From contig JAUXAG010000004.1 in the NCBI GenBank assembly GCA_030614915.1, forward strand, positions 62,001 through 126,000: 64,000 bases of DNA, given 5' to 3'. The notes below the pieces were generated by a model. It made no database searches, had not been told where the DNA came from, and was given only the letters and a program-made list of their open reading frames with translations. Below are positions 55,846 to 64,000 of the stretch, piece by piece. Each line of letters starts with the position of its first letter. Position 1 is the first letter of the stretch. The translations under genes and the position numbers were made by a program. This stretch comes from Actinomycetes bacterium (lineage in GTDB: Bacteria; Planctomycetota; Phycisphaerae; JAACET01).

Positions 55846-56376
55846 TCACAATGCGGCGGCGGCGCTTTTGTCGGCGTAGGCGGCGAGGACTTGGCCGAAA
55901 TAGACGCGGTGGTAATCACCCTGGGGGTAGCATTCGCTCTTGACGGTGTCGGAGAGCATTTGAGGGAGGATGTCGGACGAGCCGAGGACCTTGCACTCGT
56001 AGTTGATGGGACAGGCCTGGATGACGCCGGAGGCGACCTTTCGGGCGGAGTCGACGGCGAGGCTGAGCTTGGCGAGCTTGTCCTGATCCCGGCCGGAATG
56101 CGTGCCACAATAGGTGACGGCGTCGGTGAGGTCGGGGCTGGGGACGTTGACGGTGAAATCGCCAGCCTCTTCGATGAGCTGATAGGTGAAACGGCTGGGC
56201 CGAACCAGGACGGTCCAGGTGGGCTTGCCCCAGGTGACGCCGAGAGAGCCCCAGCCGATGGCCATGGCGTTGGTGGGCTTGTCGGGCGAGCCGGCGGCGA
56301 GCAACAGGCCAGTAGAGCCGAGGATTTTGTTGACTTGTTGGAAGTAGTCGTCGTAGGCGATTTCTTGCTTGGGCAT
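55846..56376 (-). CDS. Flavin reductase-like FMN-binding protein
   Basis: 176 residues of the flavin reductase-like split-barrel family. The N-terminal segment (GLLLAAGSPDKPTNAMAIGWGSLGVTW) and RPSRFTYQLIEEAGDFTVNVP match the FMN-binding fold. It ends HRVYFGQVLAAYADKS. Anaerobes use such proteins as FMN-dependent reductases or flavoredoxins. AAGGAG lies eight bases before the ATG. It stands alone, convergent with tRNA-Ala. Confidence 0.85.
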   Translation of the reverse strand: MPKQEIAYDDYFQQVNKILGSTGLLLAAGSPDKPTNAMAIGWGSLGVTWGKPTWTVLVRPSRFTYQLIEEAGDFTVNVPSPDLTDAVTYCGTHSGRDQDKLAKLSLAVDSARKVASGVIQACPINYECKVLGSSDILPQMLSDTVKSECYPQGDYHRVYFGQVLAAYADKSAAAAL

Positions 56377-56513
56377 TTTGAAGGCTCCTTGTGGATTGAA
56401 CGAGAAACTGGACTATGGTGGTAATCTACTAAACTTTGAAGGATTTTTGTAATAAAATCGGGGTAGAATCGACTAGTAATACGGGGGCAGCTGTCCGAAA
56501 GGGTGCCCAGGTA

Positions 56514-57032
56514 ATGACAGACTGGGAAAGAATTGTCGGCCGACATGGTGCGGCGGTGTGGCAGACGGCGTACAGGCTGCTGGGCAATCGCGAAGAGGCA
56601 GCGGACTGCTATGGGCAGACGTTCCTGGCGGCGATAGAGCTGTCGCGGCGTCAGAAAGTGCGGAATTACGGCGGGTTGCTGAGGTGGTTGTGCACGTGCC
56701 GAGCTATGGATCGGCTGCGACAGCGGGGTAGGCAAGCGGGGCGAGAAGAGGGCTTGGCTGATTGGTCAAACGTGGCTAGTACGAACCCTGGGCCAGTAGA
56801 AGAGGCGCAGGCAGCGGAGTTGTCCGAGCGATTGCGAGGGGCGCTGGCGGGATTGCCGAGCCGAGAAGCGGAGGTCTTCTGTATGCGGTACTTGAGTGAG
56901 TTGAGCTATCGGGATATCGGCCGGCAGTTGGGACTAAAGACTTCAGCAGTGGGCATGCTGCTGCACAGGGCGCGGGGACGGTTGCGGGAAATGCTAGGTC
57001 AGCCTGATGGGGCTGGGGATGCGGAGATTTAG
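56514..57032 (+). CDS. ECF-type sigma factor
   Basis: 172 residues from the ATG at 56514 (MTDWERIVGRHG); the frame is open upstream to a TTG at 56436, but those residues are not sigma-like. Region 2 is about 8-80 (WQTAYRLLGNREEAADCYGQTFL), and region 4 is about 115-165 (LPSREAEVFCMRYLSELSYRDI with a helix-turn-helix GLKTSAVGMLLHRAR). The next gene starts two bases after its stop and encodes its likely membrane-bound regulator. Confidence 0.88.
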   Translation: MTDWERIVGRHGAAVWQTAYRLLGNREEAADCYGQTFLAAIELSRRQKVRNYGGLLRWLCTCRAMDRLRQRGRQAGREEGLADWSNVASTNPGPVEEAQAAELSERLRGALAGLPSREAEVFCMRYLSELSYRDIGRQLGLKTSAVGMLLHRARGRLREMLGQPDGAGDAEI

Positions 57033-57034
57033 AG

Positions 57035-58240
57035 ATGAATATTGAACGGAATAATCCTGGCCAGGATAAAGAGAGGGTTGTGGACGAAGCTGTTCGGGCG
57101 ATTCGAGAGGTCCGTGTTCCCGAAGGTCCGCCGGGGGAAGTTGTAGAAAGAGTACTGGCAGCGGGCAATCAAGAACAAAGCAAATTTGAAAAAGGGAGGT
57201 TTAATAAGATGAATCGGATAATGAAAATAGCAGCGGGGATTCTGATTGTGGTGGGCATAGGAGGCCTAATCGCCGTATTAAACCCAGGCAGTGGGGGAAG
57301 CGGCGTGGCCTTTGGCGCTGTCGCCCAGCAGTTTCGCAATGCCCGCACCGTTACTTATACAATAATCACCGATACAGCGAGTGAAGTTATACCGACTATG
57401 CGGATGGAGGTCTCATACAAACCACCGGCATACTTCCGAATGACGGCGCCGGGCGGTGTCGTCTCGATTATGGACGGTACGCAAAAAAAAGGGATTCTGA
57501 TCATCCACTCAGAAAAGCAGTTCAGGGAAATGGATTTCTCCGATTTGCCACAGGACAAACCCGAGATCGATTCTCTTGAAATGTGGAGAACGCTTCCTGA
57601 CCGGGCGGACGAGGTGCTCGGGGAAAAGGAAATGGACGGCCGAAAGGTCCAAGGGTTCCGTGTGAGCGAAAACGGCATGATCGGCACTTTCTGGATTGAC
57701 ACTAAGACAGGGGATTTGACTCGCGTGGAAATGGAATTCCCGAACGCTCCCGGCAGTCATGCGGTTATGACTGATTTCCGGTTTGATCTGGAACTGGAAG
57801 ACTCGCTCTTTAGTCTGACGCCGCCAGAAGGATATACGCAGGGCTCCCAGATTGACACGTCCCCTATCAGCCAGGACGATCTGATCAAATTTCTGCGATG
57901 GTGGTCAACGCATAATCGGGATGGCCTGTTTCCTCCCAGCCTTGATCCTGCAAAAATGGCAGAGGCAGTTATGGAGATGAACCGAGCTGGCAAGTTGTTA
58001 AAGGATCAGGAGACCTCGAAGGACAAAACACAAAGCGAAGCCATGCAAGCAACACGGGGGCTGATGTTTGCGATGCAGATGAAGCTCGAAAGCGACTGGC
58101 ACTACGCTGGCAAGGGAGTGAAGCTCGGCGACGCCGATACAGCCATCTTCTGGTACAAACAAGAAGGCTCGCAAACGTATCAGGTGATCTACGGGGATTT
58201 GAGTATTAAGGAGTTGGCGGAGGGGGATTTGCCGAGATAG
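57035..58240 (+). CDS. Putative anti-sigma factor: membrane protein with LolA-like periplasmic domain
   Basis: 401 residues. A short cytoplasmic part (1-60, with VDEAVRAIREVRVPEGPPGEVVERVLAA) is followed by one membrane helix (about 64-84) and a large outer domain. That domain (about 95-270: YTIITDTASEV, MEVSYKPPAYFRMTAPGG, WIDTKTGDLTRVEMEF, FSLTPPEGYT) resembles LolA/LolB-like lipoprotein-binding folds. It is translationally adjacent to the ECF sigma gene, so an anti-sigma role sensing envelope lipid or lipoprotein state is inferred. No zinc-binding anti-sigma motif (HxxxCxxC) is present. Confidence 0.7.
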   Translation: MNIERNNPGQDKERVVDEAVRAIREVRVPEGPPGEVVERVLAAGNQEQSKFEKGRFNKMNRIMKIAAGILIVVGIGGLIAVLNPGSGGSGVAFGAVAQQFRNARTVTYTIITDTASEVIPTMRMEVSYKPPAYFRMTAPGGVVSIMDGTQKKGILIIHSEKQFREMDFSDLPQDKPEIDSLEMWRTLPDRADEVLGEKEMDGRKVQGFRVSENGMIGTFWIDTKTGDLTRVEMEFPNAPGSHAVMTDFRFDLELEDSLFSLTPPEGYTQGSQIDTSPISQDDLIKFLRWWSTHNRDGLFPPSLDPAKMAEAVMEMNRAGKLLKDQETSKDKTQSEAMQATRGLMFAMQMKLESDWHYAGKGVKLGDADTAIFWYKQEGSQTYQVIYGDLSIKELAEGDLPR

Positions 58241-58447
58241 TGGAAGAAATATCAAAAATCAAAATGCAAATAGCAAAATTACAGAGCAATGCGTAGCATC
58301 CTGTGGAAATTCAAAAATAAGAAAGACGAAGAATACTAAGAAATACAGAAAAAAATTAGACGCTGATTCCGCAGATTACGCTGATGAATGCAGAGAATAC
58401 AGAGCCCCCCGGCGCAGAGCCGGGATAAACCTGGGGGCTAAACAAAG
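58241..58447. repeat. Dispersed repeats after the anti-sigma gene
   Basis: Contains ATCAAAAATCAAAATGCAAA-type sequence (also at 34685), AATGCGTAGCATCC (related to the gcgtagcgtcc repeat), AAGAAATACAGAAAA, cgcagatta units (58350-58385) and AGCCCCCCGGCGCAGAGCCG/CTGGGGGCTAAA hairpins. No gene. Confidence 0.8.
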
Positions 58448-58543
58448 AGCCCCCCGGTGGGCCCCCCAATCGCGAACTATCGCGATTGGGGACCCCTAAA
58501 ACCTGGGGCTAAATACGCCCAGACGTAACTGGGGGGCTTTTTT
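58448..58543 (+). terminator. Nested hairpin with T-run
   Basis: The outer stem AGCCCCCC (58448-58455)/GGGGGGCT (58531-58538) encloses a perfect 12-base stem CCCCAATCGCGA-ACTA-TCGCGATTGGGG (58464-58491). TTTTTT follows at 58538-58543. It probably ends the ECF/anti-sigma transcript, but is itself built from the repeat family. Confidence 0.5.
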
Positions 58544-58562
58544 ATCGCCAGGAATAACAAAA

Positions 58563-59621
58563 CTAGTTCGGTAGGGGGGTGAGAAGGTAGTCGTTGAAGC
58601 CGGTGGAGGTGTGGAAGGTGGGGGCGTGGGGAGAGCCGGTGATCAGCAGGGCTTCGGTGTGGGGGATTTTGTTGATGAGCTGGAGGGCTTCGGCGACGGG
58701 GAGTACGGAGCAGGCAGTGGCCAAGGCGTCGGCGTCAGCGGCCGTGGGGGCAATGATGGTAACCGAAGGGGTCTGGCTGACAGGCTGGCCGGTGCGGGGA
58801 TCGAGAATCTGAGAATAGGAACGGCCCTGGATGGCGAAGGTCCGCTGGTAGTTGCCGGAGGTGGCAACGGCGGCATCAGTGAGGGCGATGATGGCGAGAT
58901 AAGGGCCGCCCATGGGATCAGTTGCGGGCTTGAAAGGGTCCTGGATGCCGATGTTCCAAGCGGGCCGGGCGGGCGGCTGACCGAAACAGACGACATCTCC
59001 GCCGAGGTCAACCAGGGCGGCTTGGGCGCCGGCTTGGCGAATGGCGTCTAAAGCGAGGTCGGCAGCGTAACCCTTGACAATAGCGTCGAGAGTAATGCTC
59101 ATGTGGGGTTGGCTAAAGGTGATGGTGGAGGCTTTAGGGTCGAGGGTGATGTTGCGGTAGCCGACGGCCTTGAGGGCGGTGGCGATTTGGTCTGAGGTGG
59201 GGAGGGTGTCGCGTTGAGCTGCGGTTCGCCAGAGGTTCATTAATGGGCCAACAGTAATGTCAAAGGCCCCGTCGGTCAGACGAGAATAATAAAAGGATCG
59301 TTCAAAAACAGTGTACATTTGGGCTGAGAGGTCCCTGGGCGAGCCAGGTTTTAGGTTGGACAACTGGGAGATTTCGCTGTGGGGCTGATAGGTGCTGGCT
59401 AAAGCTTCGATGGCCTGAATCTTGGCCAACGCTGCATCGGCGGCGGCTTGTGCAGGGCTTTGATCGGTCCGGGTAGCCAGGACCATGCGGCAATAGGTGC
59501 CCATGAGCTGATAGGTAAAAGTTGAGGAGGTTTCTTTCCGGCGGTCTGATATGAGAACAACGGCGGCAATTAGGGCAACGAGCAGGAGTATAATCAGAAT
59601 GGTAATGAGCGAACGGGACAT
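58563..59621 (-). CDS. apbE: FAD:protein FMN transferase ApbE
   Basis: 352 residues. An N-terminal membrane helix (6-25) anchors it outside; there is no lipobox Cys. Family motifs are TYQLMGTYCRM, STYQPHSEISQLS, DGAFDITVGPL, GDVVCFG, TSGNYQR and DPRTGQP, with the Mg-binding TAADADALATACSVL. It attaches FMN through a phosphoester to Thr of partner proteins such as RnfG/NqrC or FMN-binding flavoproteins. No target gene is in the window. Confidence 0.92.
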   Translation of the reverse strand: MSRSLITILIILLLVALIAAVVLISDRRKETSSTFTYQLMGTYCRMVLATRTDQSPAQAAADAALAKIQAIEALASTYQPHSEISQLSNLKPGSPRDLSAQMYTVFERSFYYSRLTDGAFDITVGPLMNLWRTAAQRDTLPTSDQIATALKAVGYRNITLDPKASTITFSQPHMSITLDAIVKGYAADLALDAIRQAGAQAALVDLGGDVVCFGQPPARPAWNIGIQDPFKPATDPMGGPYLAIIALTDAAVATSGNYQRTFAIQGRSYSQILDPRTGQPVSQTPSVTIIAPTAADADALATACSVLPVAEALQLINKIPHTEALLITGSPHAPTFHTSTGFNDYLLTPLPN

Positions 59622-59752
59622 AGACTGCTCAACAAGAAAAGGAAAATATCCGATATCGACAATAACAGGGATTCACAAGGAAATTAGTACAGGGGCTCAG
59701 GCGAGCGGTCAAGGAAAATGCCCGGGCGGGGTGAAGGGTTGGGGAAGTTCAC

Positions 59753-59781
59753 TTGACAGGGCCAGGCGAGACTGGTAAAAG
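59753..59781 (+). promoter_or_regulatory. Promoter of the STAS-domain gene
   Basis: TTGACA (59753-59758), a perfect -35, with a 17-base spacer and TAAAAG (59776-59781, four of six), about 65 bases before the start. Confidence 0.6.
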
Positions 59782-59846
59782 AACTGGAGGTCAGGAAAGA
59801 CAAGTCCGGCAAAGCCCGCAGCGATAGAATCAGGAGGATTGGTCAG

Positions 59847-60185
59847 ATGCCGATTCAACAGTGGTCAGATCAGATAGTAGTGGTGGACCTGACGGACGAT
59901 CCGCAATTTACGGACGAACTGAACAGCCTGACGGATCAACTGGAACGGGATCCGCCGAAGGATGTGGTTCTGGATATGCAGGGGGTTACTTATGTCAATT
60001 CTTCGAATATCGCCAAGCTGCTGCGGGTGCGCAAGGCGGTGATAGCCCAGGACCGACGGATGTTCCTGACGGGGATAAGCACTCAAGTGTGGGGGATACT
60101 GCTGGTGACGGGTCTGGATAAGATTTTCGACGTAGCGGACGATACGGCCAGCGCCCTGACGTCGCTGCAGATGAATCGAAAGTAG
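59847..60185 (+). CDS. STAS-domain anti-sigma factor antagonist
   Basis: 112 residues, a lone STAS domain. The phosphorylation loop reads DMQGVTYVNSSNIAKLLRV, with Ser 52/53 as candidate phospho-sites for an RsbW/SpoIIAB-type kinase. AGGAGG is nine bases before the ATG. No kinase or phosphatase partner is nearby, so which switch it serves is unknown. Confidence 0.88.
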   Translation: MPIQQWSDQIVVVDLTDDPQFTDELNSLTDQLERDPPKDVVLDMQGVTYVNSSNIAKLLRVRKAVIAQDRRMFLTGISTQVWGILLVTGLDKIFDVADDTASALTSLQMNRK

Positions 60186-60430
60186 GAAGAGAGGCTTGAG
60201 GAAGAAAGAGAAAGAGCTCACCACGAAGGCACGAAGAACACGAAGTAAGAAAGAAGGGGCAACGCATAGCGTCCTTCGGAAGGCACAAAGGCAGAAAGGA
60301 AGAAAGACGCAGAAAGAAATACAGAAATTAGACGGTGATTGCGCTGATTACGCAGAAAGAAAGATAATTAGCCACAGATTTCACTGATGAACACAGATGA
60401 TACAGAAAGAAATACAGAAACATAATTGGG
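60186..60430. repeat. Dispersed repeats after the STAS gene
   Basis: GAGGCTTGAGG, CACCACGAAGGCACGAAGAA (60220-60245), GGCAACGCATAGCGTCCTTC (60257-60280), AAGAAATACAGAAATTAGAC, gcgctgattacgcag units and TTAGCCACAGATTTCACTGA (60368-60400). This is the densest mix of the repeat types found in the window. No gene. Confidence 0.85.
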
Positions 60431-60480
60431 CTCAGATAAAAACGGGGTGGGGTTTGGGGGCAAGCTAATAAATTATTCAG

Positions 60481-61701
60481 CTAGTGGGAGTCGAACTCGA
60501 AAGGCCTTTGGGCGAAGGAGAGCCAGCGGTGTTTGCCGACACTGATGAGCAAGCCTGCGGCGATCAGAGAGGCGCAGAGACTTGAGCCGCCATAACTGAC
60601 AAAGGGCAAGGTCATACCGGTAACGGGGAGCAGGCCGAGGGTCATGGCAATGTTGATGACGGTCTGGGTGGCCAACATGGCTACGATACCGACGGCGAGC
60701 AGACGGCCAAAGGGGTCGTAGTTGGTCTGAGCAATTCTCAATCCACAAGCAAACAAGATCAGATAAAGCGATAAAACGGCTGAGGTGCCGACCAGGCCGA
60801 ACTGGGCAGCGATGACGGCAAAGATGAAATCAGTGTGGTCATGAATCAGCAAATCATGCTCGATGAGCTCGGCGCGTCGGAAGGGCTGACCGTATAGGCC
60901 GCCGGAGCCTATGGCAATAAGGGAGCGGTTTAGCTGATAGCCGGAAGTGGCCCTAACGGATTGCTGGCCCTGTTTTAGCCAGCCGAGGATGCGGCTCTGC
61001 TGGTAAGGGGTCATTTTCAACCAGAGCACGGGCAGGGATAAGAGCCCAAGCAAAAAGACAGCAGCAATGTGCCTTTTGCGAGCACCGGCGGCAAAGAGGA
61101 CGACAATCAAGGTGGGCAAGAACAACAGGCTGGTTCCCAGGTCGGGCTCGATAACGATTAAGAACATAGGGACGAGGGCAAAGGCGAAAGGCAGGAGAAA
61201 TCCCACGAAGGTACGGTGACTTTTTCGGAAGCGCAGGTACCAGGCCAAGGCCAGGATGAAAGCTATTTTTGCCAACTCGGAGGGCTGGCCGAGGCGGACG
61301 GGTCCGATGACAAGCCAGCGGTGAACCCTGGCTTCGGAGGAAGGTGGGAGCAGGCGAACGACAATGAGCAAAATAACAGCGGCCCCAAAGAAGAAATAAG
61401 AATATCGGCCAATCCTGCGGTAGTCGAAGACAACAAGGAAAAAAAACAACAGCAGTCCGAAAAGCAAAAAGGTCAACTGCAGGAGATATCTGTTGGCGAG
61501 GATCAGCTTCCAGGGCTGGGAACTGGGGAATGGCTGAGGCGAGGGATGATCGGCGAGGTAAATGGCCAGTATTCCAATGGCGGCCAAGGCGAGCAGGGAG
61601 AGAAAGATGGGCCAGGAAAAACGGCTAAAGAGCTTGTTCAGCAGGTTCTGAAGGCGGCGAGAAGGGCTGAGGGTAACATTGGAAAAGACTGCTGGGGACA
61701 T
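60481..61701 (-). CDS. rodA: Rod-shape peptidoglycan polymerase RodA (SEDS family)
   Basis: 406 residues, about ten membrane segments. SEDS motifs: HRWLVIGPVRLGQPSELAKI, IEPDLGTSLLFLP with the catalytic Asp, RSLIAIGSGGLYGQ, HTDFIFAVIAAQFGLVG, and TLPFVSYGGSSL. SEDS proteins polymerise glycan strands from lipid II with a class B PBP. The mrdA-type PBP2 two genes upstream identifies it as RodA rather than FtsW. Confidence 0.9.
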   Translation of the reverse strand: MSPAVFSNVTLSPSRRLQNLLNKLFSRFSWPIFLSLLALAAIGILAIYLADHPSPQPFPSSQPWKLILANRYLLQLTFLLFGLLLFFFLVVFDYRRIGRYSYFFFGAAVILLIVVRLLPPSSEARVHRWLVIGPVRLGQPSELAKIAFILALAWYLRFRKSHRTFVGFLLPFAFALVPMFLIVIEPDLGTSLLFLPTLIVVLFAAGARKRHIAAVFLLGLLSLPVLWLKMTPYQQSRILGWLKQGQQSVRATSGYQLNRSLIAIGSGGLYGQPFRRAELIEHDLLIHDHTDFIFAVIAAQFGLVGTSAVLSLYLILFACGLRIAQTNYDPFGRLLAVGIVAMLATQTVINIAMTLGLLPVTGMTLPFVSYGGSSLCASLIAAGLLISVGKHRWLSFAQRPFEFDSH

Positions 61702-61731
61702 TTTCTTTGGCCGTGGGCTAAGGTTCGAGCT

Positions 61732-62493
61732 CTAGAGAAAGGCGGCGGCGATAATGGCCCGATTGGGCTTGCGTGGTGGAACCAAGAGCCACACAGAATC
61801 ACCGATAGAAAAGGACTGGGTCAAACGGACCGGCACTACGGTTTTGAGGACGAGCGGACGGCCGTCATATTCAAAGGTAACGACAATCAGACGAGAAAAG
61901 GCGCCTTGAGCAGAGGTTCGGACCTCGACGAGAGTGCCGAGCTGAGCAGGGGCGTTGCAGATGACATTGAGCAAGGCACGATAGCGAAGGGCGGCGATGA
62001 GCCCGAGCAAGCCAGCGATGACAAGGAAGATAATCTGGACACCCAGCCGCGAGGCCAAGGAGCGGTCGTCGGATTCGGGGCAAAAGAAATCAGAGGGGTT
62101 GGCCGGGTCGTAACGGAGGTCGAGCTTGCTGTGAATTTGCAGCGGGTTGTCCAGATGCATAAACAAGCTGCGGAGCCTTTCTCCGACTATGGGCTTAGCG
62201 TCGGGAGTGGGGCGAAATTCGAAGGTTACGTATTCGCTGGGTCCGCCACGCTCCTTGCGAGGCAGACGTTTGGATATTTCGGTGACTACGGCGGTGGCAG
62301 AGCGGCCGATGCCCTTTAGCCTGCGAATCCGGGCCCACTGGCCAAAGGGAGCCCGAGCAGTATATGCACAACCGAGGATAATGATCAGGCAGGTGAGCAA
62401 GAGCATGGAGACCGGTTTGGCGGCCAGGGCCCGAAAGCGCAGAGGCCTGCTAAGCGGACGAGGTGGTGGAAGGGGTTTTTCAGAAGCAGTCAT
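61732..62493 (-). CDS. Membrane protein with two DUF3592-like repeats
   Basis: 253 residues with two membrane helices (about 28-46 and 150-168). Two similar beta-rich domains follow them: ATAVVTEISKR... YVTFEFRPTPDAKPIVGER and GTLVEVRTSAQ... VTFEYDGRPLVLKT, each ending in a DLRYDP- or SVWLLV-like strand, as in DUF3592 proteins. GGAG lies eight bases before the ATG. It sits between mrdA and rodA on the same strand, which suggests but does not prove a role in cell-wall elongation. Confidence 0.6.
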   Translation of the reverse strand: MTASEKPLPPPRPLSRPLRFRALAAKPVSMLLLTCLIIILGCAYTARAPFGQWARIRRLKGIGRSATAVVTEISKRLPRKERGGPSEYVTFEFRPTPDAKPIVGERLRSLFMHLDNPLQIHSKLDLRYDPANPSDFFCPESDDRSLASRLGVQIIFLVIAGLLGLIAALRYRALLNVICNAPAQLGTLVEVRTSAQGAFSRLIVVTFEYDGRPLVLKTVVPVRLTQSFSIGDSVWLLVPPRKPNRAIIAAAFL

Positions 62494-62510
62494 ATATTTC
62501 TCCGAGATAA

Positions 62511-64000
62511 TTAGGGCGGCGAAGCAGATCGAAGGGAGAGGTCAGCCGAAGAGACAGTCTTGATGTAGCCGTGGTCGATGCAGAGCTGAAGCAACTCAGC
62601 AGCCCTGGGTCCGGCGACCTTGGCGCCGGAATCGCCGTGCTCGATGACGACGGCAAAGGCGATCTGGGGTTTATCAACTGGAGCAAAGCCGGCAAACCAG
62701 CATCGCCAATCATCCGTGATATTTCGGTTATATTCGGCGGTTCCGGTTTTTCCGGCAATTCTCAGGCCGCCCAGGTCGGTGTCGTGTAGTTCACTGATTC
62801 GATAGGCGGTGCCCCCGCTCTCATGGACCACGGCCTCCATGGCGTCAATAACGAGCTTGATGTGTTCGGGGTTGACTTCGAGGTCTATTGAGCCGGCGTC
62901 TTGGGCCTGGTCAACAGTCAGACTTGGTGGGACATAGACGCCTCGGCGGGCAATGGTGGCCATCATGTTGGCGACTTGCAGGGGAGTAACGGCGATCTTG
63001 CCCTGACCGATAGCCATCTGGCGAAGTTCGGCGGCGAGCAGTCGTCTCAAAGGCCCGCCATGGCTTTGGATGCCGCCTGGAATCATGCCGGGATGTTCCC
63101 GAGGCAGGTGTAGATTGGTCGGTCGAGTGAGCCCGATGTTGACAAACCAGGCAACCAAATCCCAACTGAGTAATTCAGCGACGGTGGCACAACAAACGTT
63201 GCAGGAGCGTTTGATGGCGTCATAGGGATCGACGGAGCCGTGCGGGTGATTGCCGCAACTGGGCTGGGCAAATCCGTCCTGGTCCGTGGGACAATGATAA
63301 ACGGTCCGGGGGGTGATTACGGGCGGCTCGGGTTCGGTATCGGCACTGCGAAGACGGGGGGAGAGCCCGGCGAGGATGACGGCGGGCTTGACAATGGAGC
63401 CGGGGGGATAGATGGCCTCGACGCAGCGGTTCATCCAGGGGTAATCACCCTTGACGTGGAAGGGTGGTTTGGAATCGGCTCGCCCGAGCAGGGGCGTGGA
63501 GGCCAGGGCGAGGACTTGGCCGGTGGCGATATCAATGACCACGGCGGCAGCGGGAGCAGCGGGAGAATCAGGAGAATCGGGAGAAGGTTTGGCCATGGCC
63601 TTTTCGAGGTCGGCCTGGAGGTCGATGTCGATGGTCAAGTGAAGGTCTCGGCCTTTTTCTGGGGGGAGGTTTGAGCCGGGGACCAGATTTCCGAGGCGGT
63701 CCTTTTGCTGCAATCCGCGGGAGCCACGCAGGACACTCCAATCGTAGCCTCGTTCGACTCCGCTGCGGCCGATGATGTCGCCTTCGGGCGCATATCTGCG
63801 GCGGGGATCATTGAGGTGAGCTTCGGCGGGGCCCTTTGCGAGGGCTTCCAAGTCGTCCTTGTTGACCTGGCCGATAGAGCCAATGAGCTGGGCAGCCACG
63901 TAGCCGCGGGGATAAATGCGGCGAGTGGTAGGAATCAGAGTAAGCCATTCTGGGCAGCCCAGGTCGTTCTGAATTCGTCTGGCAGTGTCGTTGGGCAGGT
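62511..64000 (-). CDS. mrdA: Penicillin-binding protein 2 (transpeptidase), N-terminus beyond window
   Basis: At least 496 codons; the frame is open through the right edge, so the GTG at 63899 is not the start. The visible part begins inside the N-terminal pedestal (RRIYPRGYVAAQLIG). The transpeptidase active site has SIVK (SxxK), SCN (SxN) and KTGTAE. The segment CGNHPHGSVDPYDAIKRSCN retains Asp, His and Cys at positions like the metal site described in E. coli PBP2. With rodA downstream it forms the elongasome polymerase-transpeptidase pair. Confidence 0.93.
   Translation of the reverse strand, partial: LPNDTARRIQNDLGCPEWLTLIPTTRRIYPRGYVAAQLIGSIGQVNKDDLEALAKGPAEAHLNDPRRRYAPEGDIIGRSGVERGYDWSVLRGSRGLQQKDRLGNLVPGSNLPPEKGRDLHLTIDIDLQADLEKAMAKPSPDSPDSPAAPAAAVVIDIATGQVLALASTPLLGRADSKPPFHVKGDYPWMNRCVEAIYPPGSIVKPAVILAGLSPRLRSADTEPEPPVITPRTVYHCPTDQDGFAQPSCGNHPHGSVDPYDAIKRSCNVCCATVAELLSWDLVAWFVNIGLTRPTNLHLPREHPGMIPGGIQSHGGPLRRLLAAELRQMAIGQGKIAVTPLQVANMMATIARRGVYVPPSLTVDQAQDAGSIDLEVNPEHIKLVIDAMEAVVHESGGTAYRISELHDTDLGGLRIAGKTGTAEYNRNITDDWRCWFAGFAPVDKPQIAFAVVIEHGDSGAKVAGPRAAELLQLCIDHGYIKTVSSADLSLRSASPP

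Noticed and set aside
63899-64000. GTG at 63899 as the start of mrdA
   Set aside because: The frame stays open to the window edge and the upstream residues (RRIYPRGYV) match the PBP2 N-terminal region.

Overview
The window looks like chromosomal DNA of a Planctomycetota bacterium, probably near the class Phycisphaerae, and probably an anaerobe. The inference rests on several features: an EF-Tu whose switch I region lacks the usual RGITI block, an EF-G resembling the spirochaete/planctomycete/delta-proteobacterial (spd) type, no rpmD (L30) in the spc cluster, pilin-like proteins with a GFTLIE leader, an ECF sigma factor paired with a membrane protein carrying a LolA-like domain, and a cysteine formate dehydrogenase with NuoE/NuoF-type subunits. 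There is no 16S gene here, so the class is an inference.

Layout. Positions 1-2924 (+) hold the end of a LolD/MacB-type ABC ATPase, a DedA/VTT-like membrane protein, a pilin-like membrane protein and an exported LolA-like protein. Positions 2963-37817 are one uninterrupted leftward block of translation and transcription genes. Read in its own direction it runs tRNA-Thr(GGT), tuf, rpmG, tRNA-Trp(CCA), secE, nusG, rplK, rplA, rplJ, rplL, rpoB, rpoC, rpsL, rpsG, fusA, then the S10, spc and alpha clusters from rpsJ to rplQ (with secY, adk, map, infA and rpmJ), and ends in a family 2 glycosyltransferase. Promoter-like sites precede tRNA-Thr and rpsJ, so the block probably holds at least two transcription units.

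Positions 38423-44741 (-) encode a three-gene redox complex: a NuoE-like subunit, a NuoF-GltD fusion and a molybdenum formate dehydrogenase with Cys in place of Sec. Downstream come a major pseudopilin-like protein, a short-type N-acetylglutamate synthase (argA), a lone NusG-like antiterminator, a purple-acid-phosphatase-like enzyme, a PAP2 phosphatase and an ArnT-like GT39 transferase. Then follow the pyrB-pyrC-TIM-barrel operon (-), tRNA-Ala(CGC) (+), a flavin reductase, an ECF sigma/LolA-like anti-sigma candidate pair, ApbE, a STAS protein and the mrdA - membrane protein - rodA cell-shape cluster, which runs off the right edge.

The most unusual feature is repeat load. Several degenerate short repeats (cacagat-, cacgaag-, aatacagaaagaa- and GGCTTGAGGC-types), CCCCGC-nnnn-GCGGGG palindromes and a 188-bp element with 20-bp terminal inverted repeats fill intergenic DNA. 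They also sit in spacers of the ribosomal block and appear to encode the first residues of one protein and the last residues of another. A second notable point is a possible short leftward RNA between argA and the nusG paralogue, with its own promoter-like site and a strong terminator but no leftward gene.
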